In this document: positions 1-8,852 of the stretch, piece by piece
How positions within the stretch are numbered: the stretch's first letter is position 1
How the letters are laid out: every line of letters begins with the position of its first letter
NCBI RefSeq assembly: GCF_923081025.1
Contig: NZ_CAKLPZ010000002.1
Span: 186,001-250,000, forward strand
Direction of reading: 5' to 3'
From: Neolewinella maritima
GTDB taxonomy: Bacteria; Bacteroidota; Bacteroidia; Chitinophagales; Saprospiraceae
DNA length: 64,000 nt
Notes under the pieces: generated by a model
The model's database searches: none
Seen by the model: the letters and a program-made list of their open reading frames with translations, nothing else
Told to the model about the DNA's origin: nothing
Position numbers and translations under genes: made by a program

Positions 1-614
1 AACTCGGTGAAGCTCAGCCGCTCCTGCTCGATGATCTGGGTGTCCCAGACGGAGTGCAGGTTATAGCGGTCGCCGAAGTAGAGTACCGTGATGCGGTTAC
101 CGCCCAGGTCGCGGTTCTTGCCCACGTGTAGCGGCATATGCACATCGGCTACGAAGTGGATGAGGAAGGCCAGGGCCGTAGCGTCCAGGGAGCCGGCCAG
201 CGGCTCTACCCGGTGTTCCTCCATCAGCTGCGTCATACGCTGGCGGGCCGCGGCCTGTCCGTTCAGGATGTCGGTCATGAAGGTGATGGCCTCGTGGATA
301 TCGTTGATCTCGTCGTCCGCGGCGGTAGTGCGGGCTACGTCGGCGACGGTCTCGCCGGGCTGTACGGTCATGTAGTGCCAGGGGTGGGTAAAGTCCCAGC
401 CCGACTCCGCGCGGATGTAGTCCGGCCAGGTGCTCACCTGCGAGAGGTAGTTGTCACCCAGCGCCGCATCGACCCGCTGGCGGGCCCCGTCGTTCAAGTT
501 TTCGTAGCAGATATGGGCCACGATTCGGTGACCGTTAGCGCCCCAGGCGGATAGCCACTGGGGCAGGAAACATAGGAGAAGGACGGGGACAAGGGAGGCG
601 GGAAGCATACGCAT
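1..614 (-). CDS. S1/P1-type nuclease, C-terminus cut by window edge
   Basis: Secreted zinc-dependent nuclease of the S1/P1 family, which cleaves single-stranded DNA and RNA. The ATG at 614 opens a signal peptide (about residues 1-23) ending LPQWLSA. The predicted mature N-terminus then begins WGANGHRIVA, the family hallmark in which the N-terminal Trp and the following His bind zinc. Further along are HPWHYMTV, HFVADVHMPLHVG and NLHSVWDTQ, matching the conserved His/Asp zinc ligands. About 204 codons are present; the last third of the enzyme lies outside the window. The final visible residues ERLSFTE recur in a degraded fragment at 6966-7226. It faces the same way as the glucan locus but has no obvious functional link to it. 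Confidence 0.9.
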   Translation of the reverse strand, partial: MRMLPASLVPVLLLCFLPQWLSAWGANGHRIVAHICYENLNDGARQRVDAALGDNYLSQVSTWPDYIRAESGWDFTHPWHYMTVQPGETVADVARTTAADDEINDIHEAITFMTDILNGQAAARQRMTQLMEEHRVEPLAGSLDATALAFLIHFVADVHMPLHVGKNRDLGGNRITVLYFGDRYNLHSVWDTQIIEQERLSFTE

Positions 615-663
615 GGACCGAAGGTACGGCGGGCGGCGGAGCGGAGGCCCGCGCCACTTAACC

Positions 664-3384
664 CTAACACAGGGTTTGAAGGTATTGATTGAGATTTACG
701 TTTCCCGCAAGACCCATCCGCTTACGCAGACGGTAGCGTTTATTCTCTACGCTGCGCACCGAAATGTGCAGGAGCGGGGCAATATCTTTGGAGCTCAGAT
801 CCATGCGCAGATAGGCCGCTAGCTGCAGATCACCGGAGGGCAAATTGGGATGGAGCTCTCTGAGTTGCTGGAGGAATTCCGCATGCACTTCGTTGAAATG
901 AGACTCGAAGATGGCCCAGTCGTCCTCATTATTAAGGTTGCGATTAATGAGACGCAGCAACTTCTGCGGGTTGCCCCCGGCGGCATGTGCGCCTCCTGAC
1001 CCGGTTAGTTCTTCTTTCAGGTTGAGCAGCATTTCATTTTTCTTAGCCAGGGTCAGCGTGGTGTTGGCCAATTCACGGCTTTTGCGACGGTTATCCGCTT
1101 CCAGTTGTTCGTTTTGGGTTTCGATCCGCTGCCGCTGCAGTTGTCGCTGCCTCACCACCTCAAGGTGTCGGCCCTGCCGGGCCAGCCGCTCATGGTGTGC
1201 CCGGTAGAGGAAGTATATTAGTCCCAGCAGCAGGACGGTGTAGATCAGGTAAGCGATGCTGGTACGGTACCAGGGTGGTAACACCCGCAGGTCGAGTGCA
1301 GCGACGGCGGCGTACCAATCGGCTTCTACTTCGTAGCGGTAGTTTCCTTCGGGAATATTCGTAAACTCCCGTACCCCCAGAACCGACCATTCCGACCACT
1401 CGTTGCTGAAGCCCAGCAGGCGGGATCGATAGTGCACCTCACGGTCCAGGGCCGGTAGCGCATAGGCAAACCGGACGTCGTTTTCCCGGTACGGAAGCAC
1501 CAGTCGACCACCTTCGCTGTCTCGACCGTCCCCGGTCTCCACACTGAGGTACATCGGTAGGGATGGGTCCGCTACTGCCTCCGGTCGGTAAGTGGCGAAC
1601 CCATCCTCGAGTCCGAGGAGGTACGTACTATCGTCGACCACCGTCAGGTACGGATAGCTACGCCGCAGACGTAGCGCGTAAGCGGCCAACTGTTGCCTAC
1701 CCCGGTATACGGTAATCCGGTCCGGTCTCAGTACGAACCACTCCACCTCACCTGGTAGTACGTAGGTGGTCGGCGGTAAGGGTACGCCCCGGAAGGTGAC
1801 AAGCCGGTTTAGGCGGCCATCGAGATAGTGAAATACGCCCTCATCGGTTTGTACCAGTAGCGTGTCACCGAAGCGCGCCAGTTGAGGGCGTACCAGATCG
1901 GGGGTAGAGAGCGTATCGATATGGCTTATTCGGCGCCAGTCATCGGATAGGGCGATCCGGAACGCCCCCCGTGCGCCGTGCAGGGCCAGCAGCTCCCGCG
2001 TCCCCGTGAGGGCAATGTATCGGATGGGCCCCAGTAGTCCTTCCAGACGGACTTCGGCACCTGCGTCCCTGCCGTCGAGGTCCAGCAGACTCAGTCCAGT
2101 GTACGTAGCCTGTAGCACACGGCTACTGTCTCCTGGCAGGAACAGCGTCTGCCAGCCCCCCGATCGATCCGAAATCTTGCGTGCCCGGTCGCCTTCCACC
2201 ATGAACGTACCGTCGTTATGACCGCACAGAAGCCCGTAGGGGGTCGGCCGAAGTTCCCAAACCTGACCGGCGGTACCCGCAACCAGGGAATAGCGTGCTG
2301 CTTTGGAGTCGTACCGATAGAGCCCCTGGTTAGTACCGAGGTAGATATACGGCCCGTAGTGAGCCGCGGCGTAGACTGCCCCGATGGGGTGGGTTCCGGA
2401 CTGGTAGAAGCGCAGTGGCTCACTCCGCGCGATTAGATCGAGGCCCCGGTCAAGGCCCGCCCATAGGTTGCCGCTACGGTCTTCGAAGAGTGAGAGTACA
2501 GTGTTATTACTCAGTCCGTTACCGAAGCGGAGCTGGTAACTGAGGACACCCGCCGCGGTGAAGACGTAGACGCCGTTAACGATAGTCCCCACCGCCACCC
2601 TTCCGTCGCGCAAGCTGATCAGGCGGTTGATCTGCTGGCCGGTCAGTAAGCTGTCGGCCGCGGACGACCACGGGTGCAGCCCCCCGTCACGGTACCGATA
2701 AATGCGGTCTTCCGTAGCTACCAGGAGATGATCCGCCGGGCCGGCCAGACCGACGATTGGCTGACCACTGGGATCGCTGCCGGGTAGGAGTGTGCCCGGC
2801 CCCTTCGCCGACCGTTCCACGATGCCCTTTCCGGTGATGGGTAGCAGCAGCCGGTCGTTCACGCCGTGGGCGAACATGATACTGCCGGGTAGCTCGGTAC
2901 GCAGGCTATCACCCTCTAGCCAGTAGAGGTGAGAAAAGGATTGAAATGCCACGGTACTATCCGCCAGCGGCACGATGTTCCAGATCTCCTCTCCGCGGTC
3001 GCGGATGGGAAGTCGGGCTGACAGGGAAACATACGCACCCAGCCGGCCCGCCCGCTGCGGGAAGTAGCCAAACTCTCCGTAGCCACCGACGTAGAGCCGG
3101 CCGTCTGCCCACGCCACCGTGCGTACGGTAGGGCGGGCCGGAAGCTGATGTATGCTCCAGTTCAGGCCATCGAACCGCAGCACCCCCCCGGAATTGGCTA
3201 CGTACATAACGCCGTCGGGAGACTGCGTGAGGTCCCAATTTTGGTTCTCGCCTCCGTAGTCGACCTCCGAAAAGCCCCGCACGCGGGGGGTGAGCGCACT
3301 ATACGCCGCCGCCGCCCCGGTATCTTGCGCCGCTATCGGATAGCAGGTGATCGAAAGCATGAAAAGAAGAAACCAAGGCCGCAT
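664..3384 (-). CDS. membrane-spanning sensor/regulator: beta-propeller, Y_Y_Y, coiled coil and LuxR-type HTH
   Basis: One-component regulator of the SusCD-linked type. From the ATG at 3384 a signal peptide (MRPWFLLFMLSIT, ending in AAQ) precedes a periplasmic two-component-regulator-like propeller of about 600 residues. A Y_Y_Y domain follows (about 610-690, ending in FTNIPEGNYRYEV), then one transmembrane helix near 695-717, a long basic coiled coil, and a C-terminal helix-turn-helix (LSSKDIAPLLHISVRSVENK). There is no histidine kinase or receiver domain, so a signal sensed in the periplasm probably acts directly on DNA (inference). It lies directly after the glucanase gene, 68 bases from its stop, on the same strand, and is the likely regulator of the susC/susD cluster. 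An in-frame GTG at 3444 and an ATG at 3393 are possible but weaker starts, because they would place extra residues before the signal peptide. Confidence 0.85.
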   Translation of the reverse strand: MRPWFLLFMLSITCYPIAAQDTGAAAAYSALTPRVRGFSEVDYGGENQNWDLTQSPDGVMYVANSGGVLRFDGLNWSIHQLPARPTVRTVAWADGRLYVGGYGEFGYFPQRAGRLGAYVSLSARLPIRDRGEEIWNIVPLADSTVAFQSFSHLYWLEGDSLRTELPGSIMFAHGVNDRLLLPITGKGIVERSAKGPGTLLPGSDPSGQPIVGLAGPADHLLVATEDRIYRYRDGGLHPWSSAADSLLTGQQINRLISLRDGRVAVGTIVNGVYVFTAAGVLSYQLRFGNGLSNNTVLSLFEDRSGNLWAGLDRGLDLIARSEPLRFYQSGTHPIGAVYAAAHYGPYIYLGTNQGLYRYDSKAARYSLVAGTAGQVWELRPTPYGLLCGHNDGTFMVEGDRARKISDRSGGWQTLFLPGDSSRVLQATYTGLSLLDLDGRDAGAEVRLEGLLGPIRYIALTGTRELLALHGARGAFRIALSDDWRRISHIDTLSTPDLVRPQLARFGDTLLVQTDEGVFHYLDGRLNRLVTFRGVPLPPTTYVLPGEVEWFVLRPDRITVYRGRQQLAAYALRLRRSYPYLTVVDDSTYLLGLEDGFATYRPEAVADPSLPMYLSVETGDGRDSEGGRLVLPYRENDVRFAYALPALDREVHYRSRLLGFSNEWSEWSVLGVREFTNIPEGNYRYEVEADWYAAVAALDLRVLPPWYRTSIAYLIYTVLLLGLIYFLYRAHHERLARQGRHLEVVRQRQLQRQRIETQNEQLEADNRRKSRELANTTLTLAKKNEMLLNLKEELTGSGGAHAAGGNPQKLLRLINRNLNNEDDWAIFESHFNEVHAEFLQQLRELHPNLPSGDLQLAAYLRMDLSSKDIAPLLHISVRSVENKRYRLRKRMGLAGNVNLNQYLQTLC

Positions 3385-3452
3385 ACCTAGCATATGGAGG
3401 AACCAAGGTACAGCCTGATCGGCGGTTTGCCCGGGCTCCCCCACAAACGCAC

Positions 3453-6400
3453 CTACCGCTTGGTTACCGTGGCTCGACCGACCATCTGGTCGGCACCATC
3501 CCGGGCAATAAGCAGGTAAACACCTCCCTTCAGCGATTCCAATTCCCAGCGAATCTTTGCGCCTGCTTGCTCAACCTTCAACTCTTGGATGGGCTGACCG
3601 AGCATATTAACCAGAGTGAACCGGACCGCCTCGATGGGCGATTCGATAACTAGCTCACGCCCTATGGGATTGGGATAGACACGCAATGCCTCCACCGCTA
3701 CGACCTCGGGCCGGGCAGCGGCGGGGGCGAGCCGGGCTGCTGACGCAGCTCCGCAACTACTACTACCGACCGCTAGGTTGTCAAAGTAGGATACCTGGTC
3801 GGTAGTAGGTACCGCCGTACTGTTCAGGATCAGGGTGACGCGCCGGTACTGTATATCAACAACGGCGGGCCGGAGGTCGAACGTCAATCGCTGCCACGTC
3901 CCCGGGGTGGTGTAGGAAGCGGCAATATCGCCGGTTGCGGTGGGTGCACGGTCTCCCCCTTCTAGTTTCAGCACGACGGTGCCGGCTTGCGGCATCCACA
4001 CGTCCAGCGTGGCAGTTTTGTCATCGGCGGAGACGGTCACGGGCTTGTTTAGTACCAGCCCCAGGCCGGCGAAGGGTTGTGCCCCCTCGGCGGCCTCCTG
4101 GAACACGCCCACGTTATCGCTCGAGTTGACGGCATTCTTTGCCGGGTTAGCAACCACAACCAGGCCGGTACCGTCAAATGAGCCGTTGGCGAAGTAGGCA
4201 CCGGACACCGGTGTGCCTTCGGTAGTCTCCAGATCGATGACGCACTCATCCTGATAGACTGGTTGGGTAAACCGCAAATTGTCGAAGAGATAAGTGTCGA
4301 CGGTCGCATTGTCCTGACCGGCTCCAAAGAAGAGCACCAGTCGCGTATACCCCACCCCGGCGGCGGAGCTTACATCTACCGTATAGCGCTGCCAGGTGTC
4401 AGTGATCGAGACTTCCCGCGAGAACTCGACGGGCGCCAGTGGCTCTCCGTCGGGTGCCTCCCCTTCGAGTTTGAAGAGCACCGTACCGGATGTGGGTACG
4501 CGGAGGTCTACCGACAGTTGGTTAGTGACCGCGAGGTCGACGGGTCTACCCAGGTCGATCACCAGGGCATTGAAGGCACCGGGCTGATCGTCGAAGGCAC
4601 CAACTTTAGAGCTTCGGTTGCCGGACCCAGCAGTGGCGTCCGGGTTTCCAACTACCTCCAGAAATTCGCTTCCAATGGTATAGATCGCGTTGCGCTGGCA
4701 CTCGAAGTCGTCCAGAAACGTAGGGTCTACAGGAGTACCCGCGCACTCACCAGCTGGGCGAGAGATGAGGTTATCGAAGAGGTAGGTATCGCTGCTGCCC
4801 GCTACGCCCGGGTCAAAGAAGAGGATGACGTCTGTCAGCCCCGAATAACAGGCTGCATCCAAGAAGTCGAAGGTGTAGGTCCGCCAGCCACCGGTGGTGA
4901 GGTTGACACTCCGCTCGACGGACTGTCCTCCCCCCTCCAGCTTCATCAACAGCCGCGTGGGCACGCTGCTATTTACCTGGATGGAAAACTGATTATTAGT
5001 ACTCAGGTCGAAGGCTTGCGGCGACCGGGCCAGGAAAAGGCTATAGGCCGTGCCCGCACCCTTCTGGTAGGCCCCGACCCATTCGCTGGCGTTAGCGCCA
5101 CCGCGGTCGGGGTTGAGCACCGGCCCGCCATAGCTACCATCGAATGCCTGCCAGGCCAGGTCGGCGGTACCACCTTCGAAGTCTTCCAGCATGGTGGGGC
5201 TGCTCGTTACGGGGGTAGGATCGGTATCGGGTACGAAGCCCAGCGCATCCAGGGCGGGAGCGATTTCCGGGCTGGACATAAACAGTTCCCAGAGCATTCC
5301 GCTGCGGTAGTTTTCGATCATATCGACAATGGGCCCCTGGTCGATGGCGAGGTAGCTGTCAGCATACCAATCCTCCCGGGGGTTAAAGGCGTCGTAGAAG
5401 CCGTACGAGCCCCAGAGGTCTTCCCCCAGATCCCGGTAGAAGTGCTTAAGCGCGGCCATACTTTGCTCCGGGGTATAGGGTATACTGCTCAGCGCGGCGG
5501 TGGGCGTAAGGGTACCGTTATCGGTAAAGTCGCTGTCCGGGGCATGGGCTAGGTAGCCGACCAGGGGGTCGTCGCTGGCGGTCAGTCCCCAGGCATCGGT
5601 ACCATAGCCTTCGTGGCCATAGGGGTTATCGAGGGCGTGGCGGTAGTTGATCAGGGTCTGGTTGGTGTTCCGCTCGAAGTAATTGACGTAGCGATCGCGT
5701 TTTCCGCGGGGGTCGAAGCCTAAGTAGCTGTAGTGGCTGAAGAAGAGCGGCCCACCCTTGCCCTCGCCCACTAGAAGGGGGATGCCATAAAAGCAGGCAT
5801 CGGTCTCGTACGGTGCGGGGGTGACGTTAGCGGTATCGGCCCATCCGCTGTGGTAGAGAGCGGCGGGAATTCGGTGAGCGGGGTTAGGTGCGGCGGCGGC
5901 CAGGATGTAAACGATCTGCGCCTCGTTGAAGCCGCGCAGAGGCAGGTCCATCTGAAAATCGAAATTATCGGAGTAGTGCCAGTACAATACACCTTCGTCG
6001 CCGGGCTTGCGGTAGCCGTTCCAGTCTACGGCCTCCCAGAGTCGGTTAATCTTGTCACGTAGTTCCGTCTCCTCTTTCGTATGACGATTGAAGTACTGCC
6101 GGGCCGTCAGTAGCCCCTGCATCAGGAAGGCGGTTTCGACCAGGTCGCCACCGTCGTCCTTCGGACTGAACGGTACGACGGCACCGGTATCTCCATCTAA
6201 CCAGTGAGAAAAAGCCCCCTTGAAGGTAGGCGCCTTCTTTAAAAAATTGACGATCTTATTGGTTTGCTTAAAGGCAGCCTCCCGGGTAATGAAGCCGCGC
6301 TCGCTGCCTACAATCATTGCCATCACTCCAAAACCAGTACCGCCGGTAGTGACTGGGCTCGGCACGTTGCGCTCCCGGGCTAGGCCGGAAGCCGGGTCGG

Positions 6401-6836
6401 CAAAATCGGTGAAGTACCGCAGGGTGTACTCCTGCACCATCGTCAGCAGTTCCTCATCACTCATCTCCCGGGTCGTAGCCGTCACAACGCGCGAAGGCTT
6501 ACCGGTCTTCCCGCCTTTAGTAATGGTCTGGACGTAGTACCGGCCGGTAATACCAAAATCACCCAGGAAGTCTACGAACCGATGGTCCGCATCAAAGCCC
6601 CGGTTGCTTACGGTACCTCGCAGGGTGAACGCACCACCATCCGTTGCTCCGTAGACGCGTACGCTGTCGGCATTTCCGACGCCGTCCTTTTTCCACCGCA
6701 CCTCGATGTGGTGGTCGTAGCCGACGGCGGTCAGGTCGTTGACCGGTCTCACCTGAGCGGTGAGCGTCTGTCCGGCCAGCAGCAACAGCAGCAGCAGCGG
6801 TAGGGTATGATACGAGTAGCGTAGAAAACTGTACAT
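3453..6836 (-). CDS. secreted glucanase with glycoamylase-like (GH144-type) domain and T9SS type A tail
   Basis: Predicted extracellular beta-glucan hydrolase. Parts in order: signal peptide with a polyleucine core (1-28); a fibronectin-III-like domain (about 30-125); a glycoamylase-like catalytic domain (about 130-530; PF10091, the fold of GH144 endo-beta-1,2-glucanases) with GFGVMAMIVG, WHYSDNFDFQMDLPLRGFNE and GYGTDAWGLTASD; three related carbohydrate-binding-like beta-sandwich modules (about 545-1045), each ending in a YLFDNL/YFDNL motif; and a C-terminal T9SS type A sorting domain beginning LRVYPNPIGRELVIES. Family knowledge points to beta-1,2-glucan, but substrate cannot be proven from sequence. 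It lies downstream of susC-susD and upstream of the regulator on one strand, so it probably makes the outer-surface enzyme of this utilisation locus. Confidence 0.85.
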   Translation of the reverse strand: MYSFLRYSYHTLPLLLLLLLAGQTLTAQVRPVNDLTAVGYDHHIEVRWKKDGVGNADSVRVYGATDGGAFTLRGTVSNRGFDADHRFVDFLGDFGITGRYYVQTITKGGKTGKPSRVVTATTREMSDEELLTMVQEYTLRYFTDFADPASGLARERNVPSPVTTGGTGFGVMAMIVGSERGFITREAAFKQTNKIVNFLKKAPTFKGAFSHWLDGDTGAVVPFSPKDDGGDLVETAFLMQGLLTARQYFNRHTKEETELRDKINRLWEAVDWNGYRKPGDEGVLYWHYSDNFDFQMDLPLRGFNEAQIVYILAAAAPNPAHRIPAALYHSGWADTANVTPAPYETDACFYGIPLLVGEGKGGPLFFSHYSYLGFDPRGKRDRYVNYFERNTNQTLINYRHALDNPYGHEGYGTDAWGLTASDDPLVGYLAHAPDSDFTDNGTLTPTAALSSIPYTPEQSMAALKHFYRDLGEDLWGSYGFYDAFNPREDWYADSYLAIDQGPIVDMIENYRSGMLWELFMSSPEIAPALDALGFVPDTDPTPVTSSPTMLEDFEGGTADLAWQAFDGSYGGPVLNPDRGGANASEWVGAYQKGAGTAYSLFLARSPQAFDLSTNNQFSIQVNSSVPTRLLMKLEGGGQSVERSVNLTTGGWRTYTFDFLDAACYSGLTDVILFFDPGVAGSSDTYLFDNLISRPAGECAGTPVDPTFLDDFECQRNAIYTIGSEFLEVVGNPDATAGSGNRSSKVGAFDDQPGAFNALVIDLGRPVDLAVTNQLSVDLRVPTSGTVLFKLEGEAPDGEPLAPVEFSREVSITDTWQRYTVDVSSAAGVGYTRLVLFFGAGQDNATVDTYLFDNLRFTQPVYQDECVIDLETTEGTPVSGAYFANGSFDGTGLVVVANPAKNAVNSSDNVGVFQEAAEGAQPFAGLGLVLNKPVTVSADDKTATLDVWMPQAGTVVLKLEGGDRAPTATGDIAASYTTPGTWQRLTFDLRPAVVDIQYRRVTLILNSTAVPTTDQVSYFDNLAVGSSSCGAASAARLAPAAARPEVVAVEALRVYPNPIGRELVIESPIEAVRFTLVNMLGQPIQELKVEQAGAKIRWELESLKGGVYLLIARDGADQMVGRATVTKR

Positions 6837-6965
6837 GTGTTATCGACTTTATCTTATGTGGAAGGCAGCACGCTGCGCAATACCCCCAAAGTTGAGTCGA
6901 TCGGCTACGGAATGCCAAGAAATTCACCTCGTCACGACCACATCACTACCCGAATATCAAGCAAT
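6837..6965. other. gene-free stretch upstream of the glucanase
   Basis: Together with the decayed nuclease remnant at 6966-7226 this forms the roughly 400-base interval between susD and the glucanase gene. It should hold the glucanase promoter on the minus strand if that gene has its own. I see no clean TAnnTTTG box and no convincing hairpin. Confidence 0.5.
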
Positions 6966-7226
6966 TACAGGGCCTTCAGCACGCTATCCATGGAAAAGCC
7001 CACCACCGATCGGCCGCTGCCGGGGGTCGTACCGGTCAGCTTGCCAGTCCACTTTCGCGGTCCGTGCGGTCGTAAACAGTAGTGTAGATCAACTCGCGGT
7101 AGCCGACGGATTCTTGCATCTACCGCGCGGGACATCGCCGGCCCACCCATCCTCCCGGTCGCGGGTATGCGTAATTACATAGGCGATGAATTCAGTGAAG
7201 CTCAACCGCTCCTCCGGCCGGTACAT
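6966..7226 (-). pseudogene. decayed C-terminal fragment of an S1/P1 nuclease
   Basis: Starting nine bases after the susD stop codon, the minus strand encodes MYRPEERLSFTEFIAYV. The stretch ERLSFTE is identical to the last visible residues of the S1/P1 nuclease at 1-614, and the DNA differs there mainly at synonymous positions. After about 40 codons the frame is lost. A second frame resumes with MQESVGYRELIYTTVYDRTD, which resembles the Trp-x-x-Glu-Ser...Tyr helix found near the C-terminus of S1/P1 nucleases, but a TAG stop stands directly before it. Stops and frameshifts rule out a functional product. It is best read as the debris of a duplicated or recombined nuclease gene. Only the first block is a firm match; the second is inference. 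Confidence 0.5.
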
Positions 7227-7235
7227 CCATTACAC

Positions 7236-8840
7236 TCAGTACCCATCATTCTGCACCAACTCCGCGTTGCGCTGCAACTCCTGCTGCGGCAGGGGGAGCA
7301 GCAGGTGCTTCGCCTCGAAGGTCTGCCCCCAGGTATTCTTGTGTCCTATGAGCGGCACGAAGTCGATCTCCCCACCCGCGCTCGTCTCCGGATAGGTACG
7401 CGTGCGCACCATGTCGAACCACAGCTTGAAGTCGAAGACGAGCTCGCGGAAGCGCTCCTTCCAGACCTCCTCGACGAAGGCATCGACCGACAGGCCAGAC
7501 AGCGCGCCACTGATCTCATCCGCCGACTGTCGGTAGTACGCACGGCTCCTGACCTGGGTGAGGTAATCCACGGCCTCGGCGGTCACACCCTCAGAGCGAG
7601 CAATCGCCTCAGCGGCGATCAGGAGCACCTCGGCGTAGCCGTAGGCCTTGACCTCCAGCTCGGAGATGGCCGATTCGAATACCGCCACGTCATCGTGCCA
7701 GATGTAGGGCGTGTACTGGAAGTCGACCTCCTGGCCCTGCGCGTCCGTAAGTTGGAAGTGAAAAAACTGGCGGTTCTGAATGCGCAGGTCCTCGTCCGGG
7801 TCGTAGCCGCGGATGAACTCATCGCGCGGCTGGTACGCCCCGTTGTTGATCACGAACTGGATCTCGCCGTCGCTGGTAGTGCCCCGGGTCAGCGGCACGG
7901 GGTAGCTGTACTCCGGGTAGCCGGAATTACTGATGCCGATCGTAAACTCGATGGGGTAGATGAACTCGGTGGTCAGCGCCTCCTGCCGGCGCAGCTTGTT
8001 GTAGGCACTATTGTCCAGGTCTAGCTCGCCGCCGGCGGTGTAGCTGTGCTCGGCCAGCGAGTGGCTCCCCCCGTTGATGACCCGGCGGGCGGCGGTAGCG
8101 GCGGCGGCGTAACTATCGTTCTGCACCGGAAAGCCGCTGCGGGTCAGCTGTACGTCGGCTAGCAGGGTAGCCGCGGCGGCCCGGGTGACCCGGTAGCCGT
8201 TGTCTACCATATTGGTGGTGGCCAGTCCCGCATCGTTGACGGCAAAGTCCAGGTCGGCCACGATCTGGGTATACACGTCAGCGACCGGGTCGCGGCTGCG
8301 GTAGATGTCGTTCAGCGACTCGTAGGGCTCCACGATCAGCGGCACGTCGCCGAAGTAACGCACCAGCGTGAAGTAGGCCCAGGCCCGGAAGAAGCGCGCC
8401 TCACCGAGCAGACGGTCGTTTTCGGCCTGCGACAGACCCGGGGTAGTGGGGATGTATTTGATGGCATTGTTGGCCCGGCCGATGGCGCGGTACATCTGCG
8501 ACCACAGCCCGTTCAGGAATCCGTCGGAGTTGATCGCGTTCACGCTGAGCTGCTGCGCAAACTGGATGAAGGGCTCCTGCCCCTTGTACTCGTTGTCGAA
8601 AAAGCCCGACAGGTAGGCCTCGTACATGATCTGCCGGCCGGAGTACACCCCGCCGTTCATGTACATCGCCGGCGCACCGTCGCGGTACAGGGCGTTGACG
8701 GCGTTTTGCGCGTGCGCAGGTTCGGTGAAGAACTGGTTGAGGCTGATCTCGTCCCGCGGCGTTTCGTCCAGGAAGTCATTACAGGACAGGGCCGCAAGGC
8801 TCAGCAAAAGAAGCGCGAGACAGGTAGTTGGATTAGGCAT
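7236..8840 (-). CDS. SusD/RagB family glycan-binding outer-membrane lipoprotein
   Basis: Surface lipoprotein that captures oligosaccharides and acts as the lid of the partner SusC channel. It starts with a lipoprotein signal (LALLLLSLAALSCNDFLDE, lipidated at Cys 20), followed by the SusD hallmark DETPRDEISLNQFFT. TPR-like helices follow (WSQMYRAIGRANNAI, GEARFFRAWAYFTLVRYFGDVPL), and the typical C-terminal SusD half includes WKERFRELVFDFKLWFDMVR. At 534 residues the length is usual for the family. It is 12 bases downstream of susC, indicating co-transcription. SusD binding pockets are too variable to give the substrate from sequence; the adjacent GH144-type enzyme suggests a beta-glucan. Confidence 0.95.
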   Translation of the reverse strand: MPNPTTCLALLLLSLAALSCNDFLDETPRDEISLNQFFTEPAHAQNAVNALYRDGAPAMYMNGGVYSGRQIMYEAYLSGFFDNEYKGQEPFIQFAQQLSVNAINSDGFLNGLWSQMYRAIGRANNAIKYIPTTPGLSQAENDRLLGEARFFRAWAYFTLVRYFGDVPLIVEPYESLNDIYRSRDPVADVYTQIVADLDFAVNDAGLATTNMVDNGYRVTRAAAATLLADVQLTRSGFPVQNDSYAAAATAARRVINGGSHSLAEHSYTAGGELDLDNSAYNKLRRQEALTTEFIYPIEFTIGISNSGYPEYSYPVPLTRGTTSDGEIQFVINNGAYQPRDEFIRGYDPDEDLRIQNRQFFHFQLTDAQGQEVDFQYTPYIWHDDVAVFESAISELEVKAYGYAEVLLIAAEAIARSEGVTAEAVDYLTQVRSRAYYRQSADEISGALSGLSVDAFVEEVWKERFRELVFDFKLWFDMVRTRTYPETSAGGEIDFVPLIGHKNTWGQTFEAKHLLLPLPQQELQRNAELVQNDGY

Positions 8841-8852
8841 GGCGTGCGCGGA

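Noticed and set aside
88-554. Plus-strand open reading frames across the nuclease gene
   Set aside because: They are antisense shadows of the S1/P1 nuclease; their residue composition is low-complexity and no family is recognisable.
4263-5552. A 429-residue plus-strand reading frame inside the glucanase gene
   Set aside because: It is antisense to a well-supported gene and shows no domain; in GC-rich DNA such long shadow frames are normal.
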